A stretch of 64,000 nucleotides of DNA from assembly GCF_003182135.1 (NCBI RefSeq), contig NZ_QGTL01000003.1:558001-622000 (forward strand), written 5' to 3'. A model generated the notes under the pieces. That model searched no databases, was not told the DNA's origin, and saw only the letters and a list, made by a program, of their open reading frames with translations. Positions 9,537-18,516 of this stretch are shown piece by piece (position 1 is the first letter of the stretch; every line of letters starts with the position of its first letter). The DNA is from Nocardia neocaledoniensis. GTDB lineage: Bacteria; Actinomycetota; Actinomycetes; Mycobacteriales; Mycobacteriaceae. The position numbers and the translations under genes are program-made.

Positions 9537-9703
9537 ACGGATCAATAACTTCTTGGCTGACTCCCGGTCGAGGTCCGCGCGATGACCTGCCCGTTCCAGG
9601 CAAAACCAAAGGTCGCGGCACCCCATCGGGTGTCGCGTGAAGTCTGCCACAATCGTCAGGATCTATCGAGCGGGCATCGAAGCGAGGCTAGGGAGTCACG
9701 GGT

Positions 9704-11755
9704 TTGGACACCGAACACGAGTACAGGCCGGTCTATCAGACCAGCCTGGTCGATCCAGCCGACTTCTGGTCCGTCGCAGCTCAGGCCATCGAGTGGGATG
9801 TCGAGCCGGATCAGATCCTCGACGCCGCCGACAAACGCTCGGCCCGCTGGTTCCCCGGTGCCCGCCTCAATACCAGCGTGAACGCGCTCGACCGGCACGT
9901 GCGAACCGGCACCGTCGCCGAGGGTGGGCGCGCCGATCAGGCCGCTCTCATATATGTCTCCGCTATGACGGACACCACCACCGTCTACACCTACGCCGAG
10001 CTGCTCGACGAGGTCGCCCGGTTCGCGGGCACCATGCGCGATCTCGGGGTCACCGCGGGCGATCGGGTGGTGATCTATCTGCCGATGATCCCCGAGGCCG
10101 TGATCGCGATGCTGGCCTGCGCACGCATCGGCGCGGTGCACTCGGTGGTGTTCGGCGGGTTCGCCGCGCCCGAGCTGGCCGCCCGCATCGACGACGCCGA
10201 GCCGGTGCTGGTCGTCACGGCCTCCGGCGGGCTCGAGCCGAACCGGCGTATCGAGTACCCGCCGATCGTGCTGCAGGCGCTCGACCTGGCCGAGACCACC
10301 TCGGTGCGCACGGTGATCGTCAAGCAGCGGGCCGACTTCCCGACCATCGAGTTCGCCGCCCCGCTGCCGGCGACCGAGGTGCTGCCGTCCTCGGAGCAGA
10401 CCGTCGCGGCCCGCTGGGTCGACTGGGACGCCACGGTGGCCGGGGCCGACCCGGCCGAGCCGGTCTCGGTCGCCGCGACCGACCCGCTCTACATTCTCTA
10501 CACCTCGGGCACCACCGGGAAGCCGAAGGGCGTGGTGCGCGACAACGGCGGGCACGCGGTCGCGCTGTCCTGGTCGATGCGCAACATCTACGACGTCGGG
10601 CCCGGCCAGGTGTTCTGGGCCGCCTCCGATGTCGGCTGGGTCGTCGGCCACTCCTACATCGTCTACGCGCCGCTGCTCGTCGGCGCCACGACCGTGCTCT
10701 ACGAGGGCAAACCGGTCGGCACCCCCGACGCGGGCGTGTTCTGGCGGATCATCGACGAGCACGACGTGCGGGTGCTGTTCACCGCGCCGACCGCGCTGCG
10801 CGCGATCCGCCGGGCCGACCCGGAGGCCGCCGCGGCGCACCGCCACGACCTGTCCCGCCTGCGCGCGCTGTTCTGCGCGGGCGAGCGGCTCGACCCGGCC
10901 ACCTTCGAATGGGCGTCGGACACCCTGCTCGCCGAGCACCCGGACACGCCGGTGGTGGACCACTGGTGGCAGACCGAGACCGGCTGGCCGATCTGCGCCG
11001 ACCCGCTGGGCCTGCAGGAACTGCCGGTCAAGCCCGGTTCGTCGTGCGTGCCGGTGCCCGGGTACCGGCTGCGGGTGCTCGACGCGAACGGCAATCCGGT
11101 GGCCACCGGGGTCGAGGGCAACATCGTCATCGGCCTGCCGCTGCCGCCCGGCGCGCTGACCGGCCTGTGGCGCGACCGCGACCGGTTCATCCGCTCCTAT
11201 CTGTCGGCGTTCCCCGGCCACTACCTGACCGGCGATTCCGGCTACTTCGACGAGGACGGTTACCTCTACGTCCTCGGCCGCAGCGACGACGTGATCAACA
11301 TGGCCGGGCACCGGCTCTCCGCGGGCAGCATCGAGGCCGCGATCGCCGGGCACGAGGCGATCGCCGAATGCGCCGTCATCGGCGTTCCCGACGAGCTCAA
11401 GGGCCACCTCCCGCTGGCGTACGTGGTGCTCAAGCAGGGTGTGGAGGTCGATCCGGAGCAGTTGCGCGAGGAGCTGGCCGAGCGCGTGCGCACCCAGATC
11501 GGCGCCATCGCGACCCTGCACAGCGCGATCATCGTCACCGGTCTGCCCAAGACCCGCTCGGGCAAGATCCTGCGCAAGACCATCCGCCAGCTCACCGCGG
11601 GCGAGCACGTGGAGGTTCCGGCCACCATCGAGGACCCGGCCGTGCTCACCGCCCTGTCCGACCGCATCCTCGCCAATCCCCCGCTCGGCGCGCCCGCCGC
11701 GCCCGGCCAGGAGGCGGGCGAGCGCGACGGTGACCCGGTGGCGCCGACGCCCTGA
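9704..11755 (+). CDS. acetyl/propionyl-CoA synthetase family AMP-forming ligase
   Basis: AMP-forming acyl-CoA ligase of 683 residues that activates a short-chain acid to its CoA thioester through an acyl-adenylate. The N-terminal ACS cap (YQTSLVDPADFWSVAAQAIE) and the ATP-binding P-loop YTSGTTGKPKGVVRDNGG are present. DHWWQTETGWP is the A5-type motif, and TGDSGYFDEDGYLYVLGRSD holds the hinge Asp/Arg. PKTRSGKILRKT contains the catalytic Lys that is the usual acetylation site. The RDNGG form after the P-loop resembles propionyl-CoA ligases (PrpE) more than acetyl-CoA synthetase, but substrate is not decided. The start is TTG 9704, with AGGGAG upstream at 8 nt. prrA begins 27 bases downstream. 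Confidence 0.85.
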   Translation: MDTEHEYRPVYQTSLVDPADFWSVAAQAIEWDVEPDQILDAADKRSARWFPGARLNTSVNALDRHVRTGTVAEGGRADQAALIYVSAMTDTTTVYTYAELLDEVARFAGTMRDLGVTAGDRVVIYLPMIPEAVIAMLACARIGAVHSVVFGGFAAPELAARIDDAEPVLVVTASGGLEPNRRIEYPPIVLQALDLAETTSVRTVIVKQRADFPTIEFAAPLPATEVLPSSEQTVAARWVDWDATVAGADPAEPVSVAATDPLYILYTSGTTGKPKGVVRDNGGHAVALSWSMRNIYDVGPGQVFWAASDVGWVVGHSYIVYAPLLVGATTVLYEGKPVGTPDAGVFWRIIDEHDVRVLFTAPTALRAIRRADPEAAAAHRHDLSRLRALFCAGERLDPATFEWASDTLLAEHPDTPVVDHWWQTETGWPICADPLGLQELPVKPGSSCVPVPGYRLRVLDANGNPVATGVEGNIVIGLPLPPGALTGLWRDRDRFIRSYLSAFPGHYLTGDSGYFDEDGYLYVLGRSDDVINMAGHRLSAGSIEAAIAGHEAIAECAVIGVPDELKGHLPLAYVVLKQGVEVDPEQLREELAERVRTQIGAIATLHSAIIVTGLPKTRSGKILRKTIRQLTAGEHVEVPATIEDPAVLTALSDRILANPPLGAPAAPGQEAGERDGDPVAPTP

Positions 11756-11782
11756 CGCCGCCGGACGCCGTGGCGAAATACC

Positions 11783-12496
11783 ATGGCCTCCGTGACCGAA
11801 CGCGCCGCCGCCACCGTCCTCGTCGTCGACGACGATCCCGATGTCCTCGCCTCGGTCGAACGCGGGCTGCGCCTGTCCGGCTTCCAGGTGCTGGTGGCCC
11901 GCGACGGCGCCGCCGCGCTGCGTTCGGTGACCGAGCACGCCCCCGACGCGGTGGTGCTCGACATGAACATGCCGGTACTCGACGGCGCCGGAGTCGTGAC
12001 GGCCTTGCGCGCGATGGGCAACGACGTGCCGGTCTGCGTGCTCAGCGCCCGCTCCTCGGTGGACGACCGGATCGCCGGGCTGGAGTCCGGCGCCGACGAC
12101 TATCTGGTGAAGCCGTTCGAGCTGGCCGAGCTGGTCGCCAGGATCCGCGCGCTGCTGCGCCGCCGCACCGATACAGCGGAACCCGCGGCGCCCGGCACGA
12201 TCACCGTCGGGCCGCTGCAGATCGATGTGGCCGGCTATCGCGCGCTGCTGCACGGCCGGGAAATCGAGCTCACCAAACGCGAATTCGAATTGCTCTCGAC
12301 GCTCGCCAGGAATGCGGGTGTGGTGCTGACCAGGGAGCGGCTGCTCGAATTGGTGTGGGGTTACGACTTCGTCGCCGATACGAATGTCGTCGACGTGTTC
12401 GTGGGATATCTGCGCCGCAAACTCGAAATAGATGACACGCCAAGGATTCTGCACACGATCCGGGGCGTCGGGTTTGTGCTCCGGGAACCCAAATGA
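11783..12496 (+). CDS. prrA: OmpR-type response regulator PrrA
   Basis: Two-component response regulator, 237 residues. The receiver domain has the acidic pocket DDD near residue 16-18, phosphoacceptor Asp60 in AVVLDMNMP, and Lys110 in DYLVKPFEL. The C-terminal OmpR winged helix carries the recognition region [17 protein letters not shown] and [17 protein letters not shown]. It overlaps the kinase gene in ATGA (12493-12496). The identity as PrrA rests on sequence type, pairing with prrB, and location between accD3 and gltA2 as in M. tuberculosis, where PrrAB is essential and responds to nitrogen and oxygen status. The targets in this organism are unknown. Confidence 0.88.
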   Translation: MASVTERAAATVLVVDDDPDVLASVERGLRLSGFQVLVARDGAAALRSVTEHAPDAVVLDMNMPVLDGAGVVTALRAMGNDVPVCVLSARSSVDDRIAGLESGADDYLVKPFELAELVARIRALLRRRTDTAEPAAPGTITVGPLQIDVAGYRALLHGREIELTKREFELLSTLARNAGVVLTRERLLELVWGYDFVADTNVVDVFVGYLRRKLEIDDTPRILHTIRGVGFVLREPK

Positions 12497-13911
12497 CTCC
12501 CGAGCTTTCATCGAAAGTTCATCGGAGACAATCGTTTTCGTTGCGCTCCCGCGTCGCGGGGGCCGCCGCCGCCGGCGCCGTCATCATCGTGACGATCGCC
12601 GCGTTCGTCGGCTTCCAGGCAATCGAACGCAACAATGTGACCCAGACCGATCAGCAGCTCGAGATCGCCTCGAGGATCGTGCTGATCGAACCGGTGCTGG
12701 CGACGGGATTCGTCAACCTGACCGGGCTGCAGAACACCATGGCGCTCACCGTGCGCGACAACGGCCAGGTGACCGCGTCGAGTTCCACCCAGCTCCCGGA
12801 TCTGCCGCCGGGCTCGCAGACCGTCGTGGTGGACGATCAGCCCTACCGGGTGCTCACCTCCACCGAGAACCAACCGGCCGGCCGCACCGTCTCCCTCGCC
12901 ATCCCGACCACCGAGGCCGCCAAGGCCACCGCCGACCAGCAGCGCTGGGTGCTCGCGGGCGCGGCGATCGCCGTGGCGGCCGCGGCGGCGCTGGGCTGGC
13001 TGCTGGCCGGGCGGGCCGTGCGGCCGATCGTGAAGCTCACCGAACAGGTCTCGGCGCGCAGCGGATTCGGCGACCCGGACGCCTCGGCGCAGCCGGTCGA
13101 CGGCTCCGGCGTCGACGAGGCGGTGAAGCTGGCCGATGCCGTGAACACCATGCTGGCCCGCGTCGACGAGGCGCAGGCGGAGACGGCCGCGGCACTCGAG
13201 ACGGCCCGCGACTTCGCCGCCGTGTCGGCCCATGAGCTGCGCACCCCGCTGACCGCGATCCGCACCGACCTCGAGGTCCTGCGCACCCTCGACCTCACCG
13301 AGGCCCAGCGCCGGGAGATCCTCGACGACCTCGCCCGCAACGAGACCAGGATCGAGACCACGCTCACCGCGCTCGAACGCCTGGCCCGCGGCGATCTCAC
13401 CGCCGAGGCCGATCACGTGCCCACCGATGTGGCCGACCTCTGCGACCAGGCCGCGCACGACGCGATGCGCCACTACCCGGGCCTGTCGGTCCGCATCGAG
13501 ACCGACGCCGAGCTCATCACCCTCGGCCTGCCCGCCGGGCTGCGGCTGGCCGTCGACAACGCGCTCACCAACTCGGTCAAGCACGGTGGCGCGACCCGGG
13601 CGATAGTCTCGGCGCACCGCACCGGCGCCGACCGCATCGTCATCGCCGTCGACGACAACGGCTCCGGGGTGCCGCCCGCCGAGCGCGAGGCCGTGTTCGC
13701 CCGCTTCGCCCGTGGCGTCAACGCCAGCAAGGGCGGCTCGGGCCTCGGTCTCGCGCTGGTCGCCCAGCAGGCCCAATTGCACGGCGGCAGCGCCCGTTTC
13801 GAGGCCAGCGGATTGGGCGGGGCACGGCTGGTGCTCGATCTGCCGATTCGCAGACCCGACCGGACAGCGAAAAACCCCGCCTCCGAAGCGGAGACGGGGC
13901 CGTTCAGCTAA
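12493..13911 (+). CDS. prrB: sensor histidine kinase PrrB
   Basis: Membrane sensor kinase of 472 residues. A first transmembrane helix spans about 20-44, an extracytoplasmic sensor of about 105 residues follows, and a second helix spans about 152-172. A HAMP linker leads to the H-box [20 protein letters not shown] with His247. The catalytic domain has [11 protein letters not shown] (N box), DDNGSGVPP (G1) and [14 protein letters not shown] (G2). The start ATG overlaps the prrA stop, so kinase and regulator are co-translated. The last codons form a terminator hairpin (13875-13899), placing the transcription stop signal inside the coding sequence. Confidence 0.88.
   Translation: MTPELSSKVHRRQSFSLRSRVAGAAAAGAVIIVTIAAFVGFQAIERNNVTQTDQQLEIASRIVLIEPVLATGFVNLTGLQNTMALTVRDNGQVTASSSTQLPDLPPGSQTVVVDDQPYRVLTSTENQPAGRTVSLAIPTTEAAKATADQQRWVLAGAAIAVAAAAALGWLLAGRAVRPIVKLTEQVSARSGFGDPDASAQPVDGSGVDEAVKLADAVNTMLARVDEAQAETAAALETARDFAAVSAHELRTPLTAIRTDLEVLRTLDLTEAQRREILDDLARNETRIETTLTALERLARGDLTAEADHVPTDVADLCDQAAHDAMRHYPGLSVRIETDAELITLGLPAGLRLAVDNALTNSVKHGGATRAIVSAHRTGADRIVIAVDDNGSGVPPAEREAVFARFARGVNASKGGSGLGLALVAQQAQLHGGSARFEASGLGGARLVLDLPIRRPDRTAKNPASEAETGPFS
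13875..13899 (+). terminator. hairpin terminator inside the 3' end of prrB
   Basis: CCCCG-c-CTCCG (13875-13885) pairs with CGGAG-a-CGGGG (13889-13899) around a 3-nt loop, with one internal mismatch. It ends 10 bases before the last base of the prrB stop and serves the convergent boundary with the gene at 13921. Confidence 0.6.
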
Positions 13912-13920
13912 CGCTCAGCG

Positions 13921-14577
13921 TCAGGGCAGGACCTGCGGCACCGACTCCGGGATCACCAGGCCGATGACCGCGCCGATCACGGCGCCGGTCAGCGCCATGT
14001 TGATGATGCCGGGAACGGCGCAGAACACGTAGCCGATGATGAACGCGGCCAGCGCCGGGATGCACAGGATCGCGGCGGCGATCGCGCCGACGGTGGCGCC
14101 CGCGGCGGCGCCGTTCTGCACCGGATCGTGGTTGGCGGCCGACGGGTCGGTCGCGATGTTCTTCAGCTCGGTGCTGGTGTCGGTGGACAGCTGCGGGGCC
14201 ATCGCGAGGCTCTTGCCGTCCTCGGAGACCACCGAGGCGATCGCGACGGCGTTGCCGGTGGCCGTGGTGAACTTCAGCGGCACCTGGCCGACGACGGCGC
14301 CGGTACCCGAGACCACCGTGACGGCATCGGGAGTGAGCACGAACCGGCCGTTGTCGACGGTCGCGGAGATGCTGCGCAGGTCCGGCGCGACGACGGTGCG
14401 GAAGTCGACGCCGCCCTCGGTGCCCGCGCTCGACAGGCCGGTGGCGATCTGCGCCTGACGCTCGGTGTCGACGTCGGCCGCCGCGGTGCCCGCGGTGACC
14501 AGCGAGGTGGCGACGACCAGCGGCAGCGCCGCGACCAGCGCGCGGCGCGCGGAACGAATGATGTTGTGGTTACCCAT
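13921..14577 (-). CDS. secreted protein with C-terminal glycine-rich hydrophobic segment
   Basis: Exported protein of unknown function, 218 residues. A signal peptide (RSARRALVAALPLVVATSL, cleavage likely after GTAAA) is followed by a soluble beta-rich domain. A Gly/Ala-rich hydrophobic C-terminal region (GAAAGATVGAIAAAILCIP and GAVIGAVIGLVIPE) could form one or two membrane helices. I know this layout from Nocardia and Rhodococcus secreted proteins annotated only as hypothetical. ATG 14577 is supported by GGGAGGGAG 9 nt upstream; an upstream in-frame ATG at 14619 lacks such support. Two cysteines in the hydrophobic segment might form a disulfide. Confidence 0.75.
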   Translation of the reverse strand: MGNHNIIRSARRALVAALPLVVATSLVTAGTAAADVDTERQAQIATGLSSAGTEGGVDFRTVVAPDLRSISATVDNGRFVLTPDAVTVVSGTGAVVGQVPLKFTTATGNAVAIASVVSEDGKSLAMAPQLSTDTSTELKNIATDPSAANHDPVQNGAAAGATVGAIAAAILCIPALAAFIIGYVFCAVPGIINMALTGAVIGAVIGLVIPESVPQVLP

Positions 14578-14855
14578 GTTCGATGTCTCCCTCCCGATGC
14601 CCCCGGTGAATCCCCGCAACCCCCGGACGAATCGAAAAAATTCTCGATGTCGATTGACTCGAGATTTGTACCGGATGTACCGGGACCACGAAAGCAGATG
14701 TGACGCACCACATATCGCGGGAAGGTTTGGTCGTCCCGCTCACCGGGAAAGGCTTGTCACCGGCACACCGGCAGTTAACGCCGCGACGGCATCCTCACCG
14801 AACTCTCAGACCTCTCCCAATCCGCACTGCGCACTGCACCGATACCGTCGCCGCC

Positions 14856-16016
14856 ATGATCGGAAAACGTGCCCGAGTGGCCTGTCTCGTCGCCGCTGTC
14901 GCACTCACCGCGGGCGGCATCGCCGCGTGCGCGGGCGGCGGTGCGGCGCCGACCGGATACGCGTTGGTCAACGCCGACGCCGGGCCGACCGGGGCGCGCG
15001 TCGCCAAGGCCGTCGAGGAGGCGGGCGGCTACGAGTGGACGGTGGCGAAGCCCGGTGAGATCGATCCGGCCGATTACGCCGCGGTGATCACCCTGCCCGA
15101 GAACCTCACGGCGTCCATGGCCACGCTGGCCTCCCCGCAACCCCAGCGCGCCAAGGTCACCGTCGCCGCGCACGACGGCGCCGACGAGGGCGAGGTGAAC
15201 GGAGCCGTCGCCGCCGTCACCCACCGGATCGGCGCGTCCGGGGTGGACGCCGCGCTGGCCGCGGTGGCGCAGGCACGCAACCAGATGACCTCCGTGCAGT
15301 TCACCGCGCAGCTGCTCAGCGCCGGGGTGAACGCGGCCGCCGACGGCGCCGCCCAGTTCAGCGGCGGCGCCGAGGAGATGCTCGGCTTCCTCGACTTCGC
15401 GAAACAGGGTGCGGGCGAGCTCACTTCGGCCATCGAGCTGCTCAACCAGACCGTCGACGGTGCGACCACGCAGGCGAATCAGCTCGCCGACGCGCTTGGC
15501 GCCACCGGAGTCACCATCGCGGAGGTCGAGCGCAGCGCGGGCGCCATGAGCGCCGGTCTCGACCAGATCCTGCCGCTGCTGCGCGCCCTGCCATTCGCCG
15601 GTGATCCGCAGCTGGCCGACATCATCACCAAACTCGAAGCGCTGCGCGGTATTTCGAGCCAGGCGGGCAGCCAGCTCACCGGCCTCGCCGCATTGACCGG
15701 TGCCGCCGTGGATCCCGGCACCGACCTGGGCACCCTGCTGCGCACCGTCGTCACCCGCCTCGACAGCGCGCGCGTGCAGCTCAGCCAGGGCGCCGAACTG
15801 GCCAAGGGCCTGCCCGCCCTCGCCGACCAGGGCGGCGCCCAGGTCGCCTCCGCCATCGAACAGATGACCACCGGCGTCGGCGCCCTGCAGAACATCGTCG
15901 GCAACCTCAACACCCAGACCGGCAAGGCCATCGAAGCCCTCCCCCAGCTCGGCCAGGCCCAGCAATCCGCCCTCGCCCTGGCCCTCACCGACCCCGTCGA
16001 GGTCGTCCACGAATAG
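14856..16016 (+). CDS. exported lipoprotein resembling the extracytoplasmic part of YhgE/Pip proteins
   Basis: Predicted lipoprotein of 386 residues. The signal peptide ends at a lipobox-like GGIAAC with Cys about 24 residues from the start. The mature part resembles the soluble N-terminal region of YhgE/Pip-family membrane proteins: TGYALVNADAGPTGARVAKA, then ADYAAVITLPENLTASMAT, then long heptad-rich helices. It stops at LTDPVEVVHE, where full-length family members continue into several C-terminal membrane helices, so it looks like a naturally truncated variant. ATG 14856 was chosen because the signal peptide begins there; the frame extends upstream without homology. The function is unknown. 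Confidence 0.7.
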   Translation: MIGKRARVACLVAAVALTAGGIAACAGGGAAPTGYALVNADAGPTGARVAKAVEEAGGYEWTVAKPGEIDPADYAAVITLPENLTASMATLASPQPQRAKVTVAAHDGADEGEVNGAVAAVTHRIGASGVDAALAAVAQARNQMTSVQFTAQLLSAGVNAAADGAAQFSGGAEEMLGFLDFAKQGAGELTSAIELLNQTVDGATTQANQLADALGATGVTIAEVERSAGAMSAGLDQILPLLRALPFAGDPQLADIITKLEALRGISSQAGSQLTGLAALTGAAVDPGTDLGTLLRTVVTRLDSARVQLSQGAELAKGLPALADQGGAQVASAIEQMTTGVGALQNIVGNLNTQTGKAIEALPQLGQAQQSALALALTDPVEVVHE

Positions 16017-16051
16017 CGTCGGGGGAACGGCCGGGTCGGTAGGCTCGGCCC

Positions 16052-16633
16052 ATGACGATCCAGGCTGTGGACTCGCTACCGCATCAGATGACGGAAGAGC
16101 AGTACCGTCGGCTCCCCGAGGATGTCTCGCGGGAGATCGAGGTGGTACACGGGCATGTCATCGTCTGTGAATCGCCGACGCCCGAACACAACCGGGTGGC
16201 CCGTCGGCTCGCGAGCGCCATGGAGGACCTGCCGAGCACCGAGCAGTGCATACGGGCCGAAACCGATATCGACGTCGTGCTCTGGCGGGTTCCGAAGTTC
16301 ACCTTCCGGCGACCCGACGTCACGGTGTACCGATGCCTTGATCAGCCGGGCGACAAACCGGAGGCGGGCGACGCGCTGATCGTGGTCGAGGTGTCGTCAC
16401 CGTCGACGGCGGCCGAGGACCTGCTCGACAAGAAGGCCCAGTACGCGCGGGTCGGTATCCCGCTCTATCTCGTCGTCATGCTGGACACGAAATTCGGTAT
16501 CGCGGAGGTACTCGAGTTCCGGCTCGACGCGCACGCCCGCGAATACCGGCTGCACCAGATCCACCGGGACGGTCTGCTCCGGTTGGAGCATGTGATCGTC
16601 GGCGATATCGCTTTCGCGGACCTCATCCGCTGA
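16052..16633 (+). CDS. Uma2-family (DUF820) restriction-endonuclease-like protein
   Basis: Uma2 family protein of 193 residues with a PD-(D/E)XK nuclease-like fold. MTEEQYRRLPEDVSREIEVV and HGHVIVCESPTPEHN are the N-terminal family motif. FRRPDVTVYR supplies the first acidic residue, and ALIVVEVSSPSTAAEDLLDK with KKAQYARVGIPLYLVV supplies the second acidic residue and the Lys. These proteins are abundant in cyanobacteria and actinomycetes; nuclease activity is inferred from fold only and the biological role is unsettled. It stands alone, between a lipoprotein gene and a strong terminator. Confidence 0.85.
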   Translation: MTIQAVDSLPHQMTEEQYRRLPEDVSREIEVVHGHVIVCESPTPEHNRVARRLASAMEDLPSTEQCIRAETDIDVVLWRVPKFTFRRPDVTVYRCLDQPGDKPEAGDALIVVEVSSPSTAAEDLLDKKAQYARVGIPLYLVVMLDTKFGIAEVLEFRLDAHAREYRLHQIHRDGLLRLEHVIVGDIAFADLIR

Positions 16634-16651
16634 GTTGCCCGCAGACGACTA

Positions 16652-16680
16652 CGGCCCGCCTCCCTGAGGGAGGCGGGCCG
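16652..16680. terminator. strong hairpin terminator
   Basis: A perfect 13-bp stem with a 3-nt loop (CGGCCCGCCTCCC / GGGAGGCGGGCCG) sits between the convergent Uma2 and FKBP genes, so it can serve both strands. Confidence 0.8.
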
Positions 16681-16696
16681 TGTCGTCGGGCTTCGG

Positions 16697-17056
16697 TCAG
16701 TGCGCCTCGAGGAGGTCGATCACGAAGACCAGGGTCTTGCCGGAGAGGTGGTGGCCCGCGCCTGCGGGGCCGTAGGCGAGCTCCGGCGGGATGGTGAGCT
16801 GGCGGCGGCCGCCGACCTTCATGCCGGGGATACCGTCCTGCCAGCCCTGGATCAGGCCGCGCAGCGGGAAGGTGATGGATTCGCCACGGTCCCACGAAGA
16901 GTCGAACTGCTCGCCGGTCTCGAACTCGACGCCGACGTAGTGCACCTCCACGGTGCCGCCCGGCACCGCTTCCTTGCCTTCGCCCTCGACGAGGTCCTTG
17001 ATCACGAGCTCGGTGGGCGCGGGGCCCTCCTGGAATTCGATCTCCGGCTTGGTCAT
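16697..17056 (-). CDS. FKBP-type peptidyl-prolyl cis-trans isomerase
   Basis: Cytosolic prolyl isomerase of 119 residues, a single FKBP domain. Signature segments are VEVHYVGVEFETGEQFDSSW near residue 40, then GLIQGWQDGIPGMKVGGRR, then LTIPPELAYGPAGAG, which together form the FK506-binding pocket. ATG 17056 (MTKPEIEF) has AAGGGG 8 nt upstream and gives the usual family length; the upstream extension of the frame is not homologous. It lies 49 bases downstream of gltA2 on the same strand and may be cotranscribed with it. Confidence 0.9.
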   Translation of the reverse strand: MTKPEIEFQEGPAPTELVIKDLVEGEGKEAVPGGTVEVHYVGVEFETGEQFDSSWDRGESITFPLRGLIQGWQDGIPGMKVGGRRQLTIPPELAYGPAGAGHHLSGKTLVFVIDLLEAH

Positions 17057-17105
17057 TCGGCTATCCCCTTCGATAGTTGAGTAGTCGCCAGACGAGTTGT
17101 CGAGA

Positions 17106-18419
17106 TCAGCGGGTGCCGATTTCGAGGTAGTCACGCTCACCGTAGCCGGTGTAGATCTGGCGCGGGCGGCCGATCTTGAGCGGCTCGGAGTGCATCTCAC
17201 GCCAGTGGGCGATCCAGCCGGGCAGGCGGCCCATGGCGAACAGCACGGTGAACATGCGGGTCGGGAAGCCCATGGCCCGGTAGATGACGCCGGTGTAGAA
17301 GTCGACGTTCGGGTACAGGCGACGCGAGACGAAGTAGTCGTCGGTGAGGGCGGCCTCTTCGAGCTGCTTGGCGATGTCGAGCAGCTGGTCGTCGCCGCCG
17401 ATCTTCGACAGGATCTTGTCGGCGGCCTGCTTGACCAGGGTGGCGCGCGGGTCGTAGTTGCGGTAGACGCGGTGCCCGAAGCCCATGAGCTTCACGCCGT
17501 CTTCCTTGTTCTTGACCTTGCGGATGAATTCCTTGACGTCGCCGCCGTTGGCCTTGATCTCGTCGAGCATCTCGAGCACGGCCTGGTTGGCGCCGCCGTG
17601 CAGCGGGCCCCACAGCGCGTTGATGCCGCCGGACACCGAGGTGAACAGGTTGGCGTCGGAGGAGCCGACGAGGCGCACGGTCGAGGTGGAGCAGTTCTGC
17701 TCGTGATCGGCGTGCAGGATCAGCAGCATGTCGAGCGCGGCGGCGATCTCCGGGTCGACCTCGTACGGCTCGGCCGGGAAGCCGAAGGTCATCCGCAGGA
17801 AGTTCTCGACCAGGCTCAGCGAGTTGTCCGGGTAGAGGAACGGCTGGCCGACCGACTTCTTGTACGAGTAGGCCGCGATGGTGGGCAGCTTGGCCAGCAG
17901 GCGAATGGTGGACAGCTCGACCTGCTCGGGGTCGCGCGGGTCCAGCGAGTCCTGGTAGTACGCCGACAGCGCGTTCACCGCGGACGACAGCACCGGCATC
18001 GGGTGCGCGTTGCGCGGGAAGCCGTCGAAGAACCGCTTCAGGTCCTCGTGCAGCAGGGTGTGGCGGCGGATGCGATCGGTGAAGTCGTCGAGCTGGGCCT
18101 GCGTGGGCAGCTCGCCGTAGATGAGCAGGTAGCTGACCTCGATGAAGGTCGAGCGGCCTGCCAGCTGGTCGATCGGGTACCCGCGGTAGCGCAGGATGCC
18201 CGCCTCACCGTCGATGTAGGTGATCGCCGACTTGGTCGACGCGGTGTTCATGAAACCGGGGTCGTAGGTGACGTAGCCGGTGCTGGCCAGCAGCTTGCCC
18301 AAGTCGAGTCCGTCGTTGCCCTCTGCGGCCTTGGTGACCGAGATCGGGAACTCGCCACCGGGGTACTGCAGTACCGCCTTGGCGTCTTCGGCGACGTTGG
18401 TGATGTTCTCAGCGGGCAC
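17106..18419 (-). CDS. gltA2: citrate synthase, main type (GltA2)
   Basis: Citrate synthase condensing acetyl-CoA and oxaloacetate, 437 residues, the large hexameric (type II) class. The catalytic triad is visible: His in GPLHGGANQAVLEML, His in [15 protein letters not shown], and Asp in NVDFYTGVIYRAMG. The N-terminal beta-rich extension of about 50 residues (AVLQYPGGEFPISVTKAAEG) is typical of NADH-responsive Gram-negative and actinobacterial enzymes. GTG 18419 is preceded by AGAGGG at 8-nt spacing. Position relative to prrAB and citA corresponds to M. tuberculosis Rv0896. Confidence 0.93.
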   Translation of the reverse strand: MPAENITNVAEDAKAVLQYPGGEFPISVTKAAEGNDGLDLGKLLASTGYVTYDPGFMNTASTKSAITYIDGEAGILRYRGYPIDQLAGRSTFIEVSYLLIYGELPTQAQLDDFTDRIRRHTLLHEDLKRFFDGFPRNAHPMPVLSSAVNALSAYYQDSLDPRDPEQVELSTIRLLAKLPTIAAYSYKKSVGQPFLYPDNSLSLVENFLRMTFGFPAEPYEVDPEIAAALDMLLILHADHEQNCSTSTVRLVGSSDANLFTSVSGGINALWGPLHGGANQAVLEMLDEIKANGGDVKEFIRKVKNKEDGVKLMGFGHRVYRNYDPRATLVKQAADKILSKIGGDDQLLDIAKQLEEAALTDDYFVSRRLYPNVDFYTGVIYRAMGFPTRMFTVLFAMGRLPGWIAHWREMHSEPLKIGRPRQIYTGYGERDYLEIGTR

Positions 18420-18516
18420 GGAAGGATCCCTCTCAGGCTAGAACCGTCGGCACCGATGCGGTCGGCACGCGGTGCACTTGCGCTAACGCTAGCTGTTGTT
18501 CGGTCGAGGCGAGCAA

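Noticed and set aside
7060-9537. Long plus-strand open frame opposite cvnA (about 825 codons).
   Set aside because: Antisense shadow produced by high GC; no domain sense, while the minus strand has all kinase motifs and a ribosome binding site.
9656-12511. Minus-strand open frame of 951 codons opposite the acyl-CoA ligase and prrA.
   Set aside because: Low-complexity Arg/Gly/Asp/His translation; the plus strand encodes two intact, recognised proteins.
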